Source: Parachlamydia sp.
GTDB lineage: Bacteria; Chlamydiota; Chlamydiia; Chlamydiales; Parachlamydiaceae
Length of the DNA: 6,108 nucleotides
Assembly: GCA_021298935.1 (NCBI GenBank)
Contig: JAJTHR010000357.1
Location: 1 to 6,108, forward strand
Direction of reading: 5' to 3'
How positions within the stretch are numbered: the stretch's first letter is position 1; each line of letters opens with the position of its first letter. The notes beneath the pieces were generated by a model, which worked only from the letters and a program-made list of their open reading frames with translations, had not been told where the DNA came from and searched no databases. Of the stretch, positions 5,979 to 6,108 are shown one piece after another. The translations under genes were made by a program, and so were the position numbers.

Positions 5979-6108
5979 TAAATTGCAAATAAAGTCAATA
6001 ATTAGTTTTTTAATATGACTCAAAAACACTCGCAATATTTTCATATTAAATATTAATATATTGTGACTATTCAACCCATCCCCCCGTTTGCTGCGCAAAC
6101 GAGGCGAG
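5979..6108. other. AT-rich intergenic DNA ending in a GC-rich hairpin
   Basis: I see no gene here. The stretch after the pseudogene is very AT-rich and includes the AT-only palindrome ATATTAA-ATA-TTAATAT (6043-6059). A loose inverted repeat has AGTCA (5993-5997) opposite TGACT (6016-6020). It then switches abruptly to GC-rich sequence with an exact 7-bp stem, CGTTTGC (6085-6091) and GCAAACG (6095-6101), around TGC. The stem is preceded by a run of six C and has no T-run after it inside the window, so I do not call it a terminator. Confidence 0.5.

Noticed and set aside
6085..6101. Intrinsic terminator of the plus-strand pseudogene
   Set aside because: The stem is exact, but no T-run follows within the window and it lies more than 100 bases after the stop.

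Overview
The window looks like chromosome from a member of the Chlamydiae, most likely an amoeba-associated (Parachlamydia/Waddlia-like) lineage. The main evidence is the tightly packed pair of a PhnP-type metallo-beta-lactamase-fold hydrolase followed by hflX. From memory this matches the adjacent pair CT380-CT379 of Chlamydia trachomatis, here followed by radC. The assignment rests on remembered gene order and protein style, not on a search.

Layout. Positions 1-2332 (minus strand) hold the first 777 codons of a large, unrecognised, mostly helical protein whose 3' end lies beyond the left edge. Positions 2333-2483 are an AT-rich intergenic spacer with a plausible promoter and a clear ribosome binding site for that gene. 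Positions 2484-5261 (minus strand) carry a compact cluster transcribed right to left: the MBL-fold hydrolase, hflX (4-nt ATGA overlap) and radC (14-nt overlap). These encode a probable phosphodiesterase-type hydrolase, a ribosome-associated GTPase and a JAB/MPN-domain DNA-repair-associated protein.

The right end (about 5309-6108) is decayed DNA. On the plus strand lie two pieces of one broken gene, a MnmC/DadA-like FAD-dependent oxidoreductase. A piece from the N-terminal half (about 5339-5689) and the C-terminal tail (about 5853-5978) are separated by a 160-bp element (5690-5849). The element is one long imperfect palindrome bounded by TA dinucleotides and looks like a miniature inverted-repeat element (MITE). 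The tail of the left fragment and its stop codon are supplied by the element. The middle of the enzyme, by my estimate 150-200 residues, and its N-terminal dinucleotide-binding GxGxxG segment are missing. A 16-bp sequence just before the left fragment recurs exactly at the hflX/radC junction. After the pseudogene the DNA is AT-rich and ends in a small GC-rich hairpin.

The main points of interest are the palindromic element that splits the oxidoreductase gene, the exact 16-bp repeat, a hydrolase that appears to lack one canonical metal-binding histidine, and the large orphan protein at the left. I see no CRISPR array, tRNA, rRNA or intact transposase.
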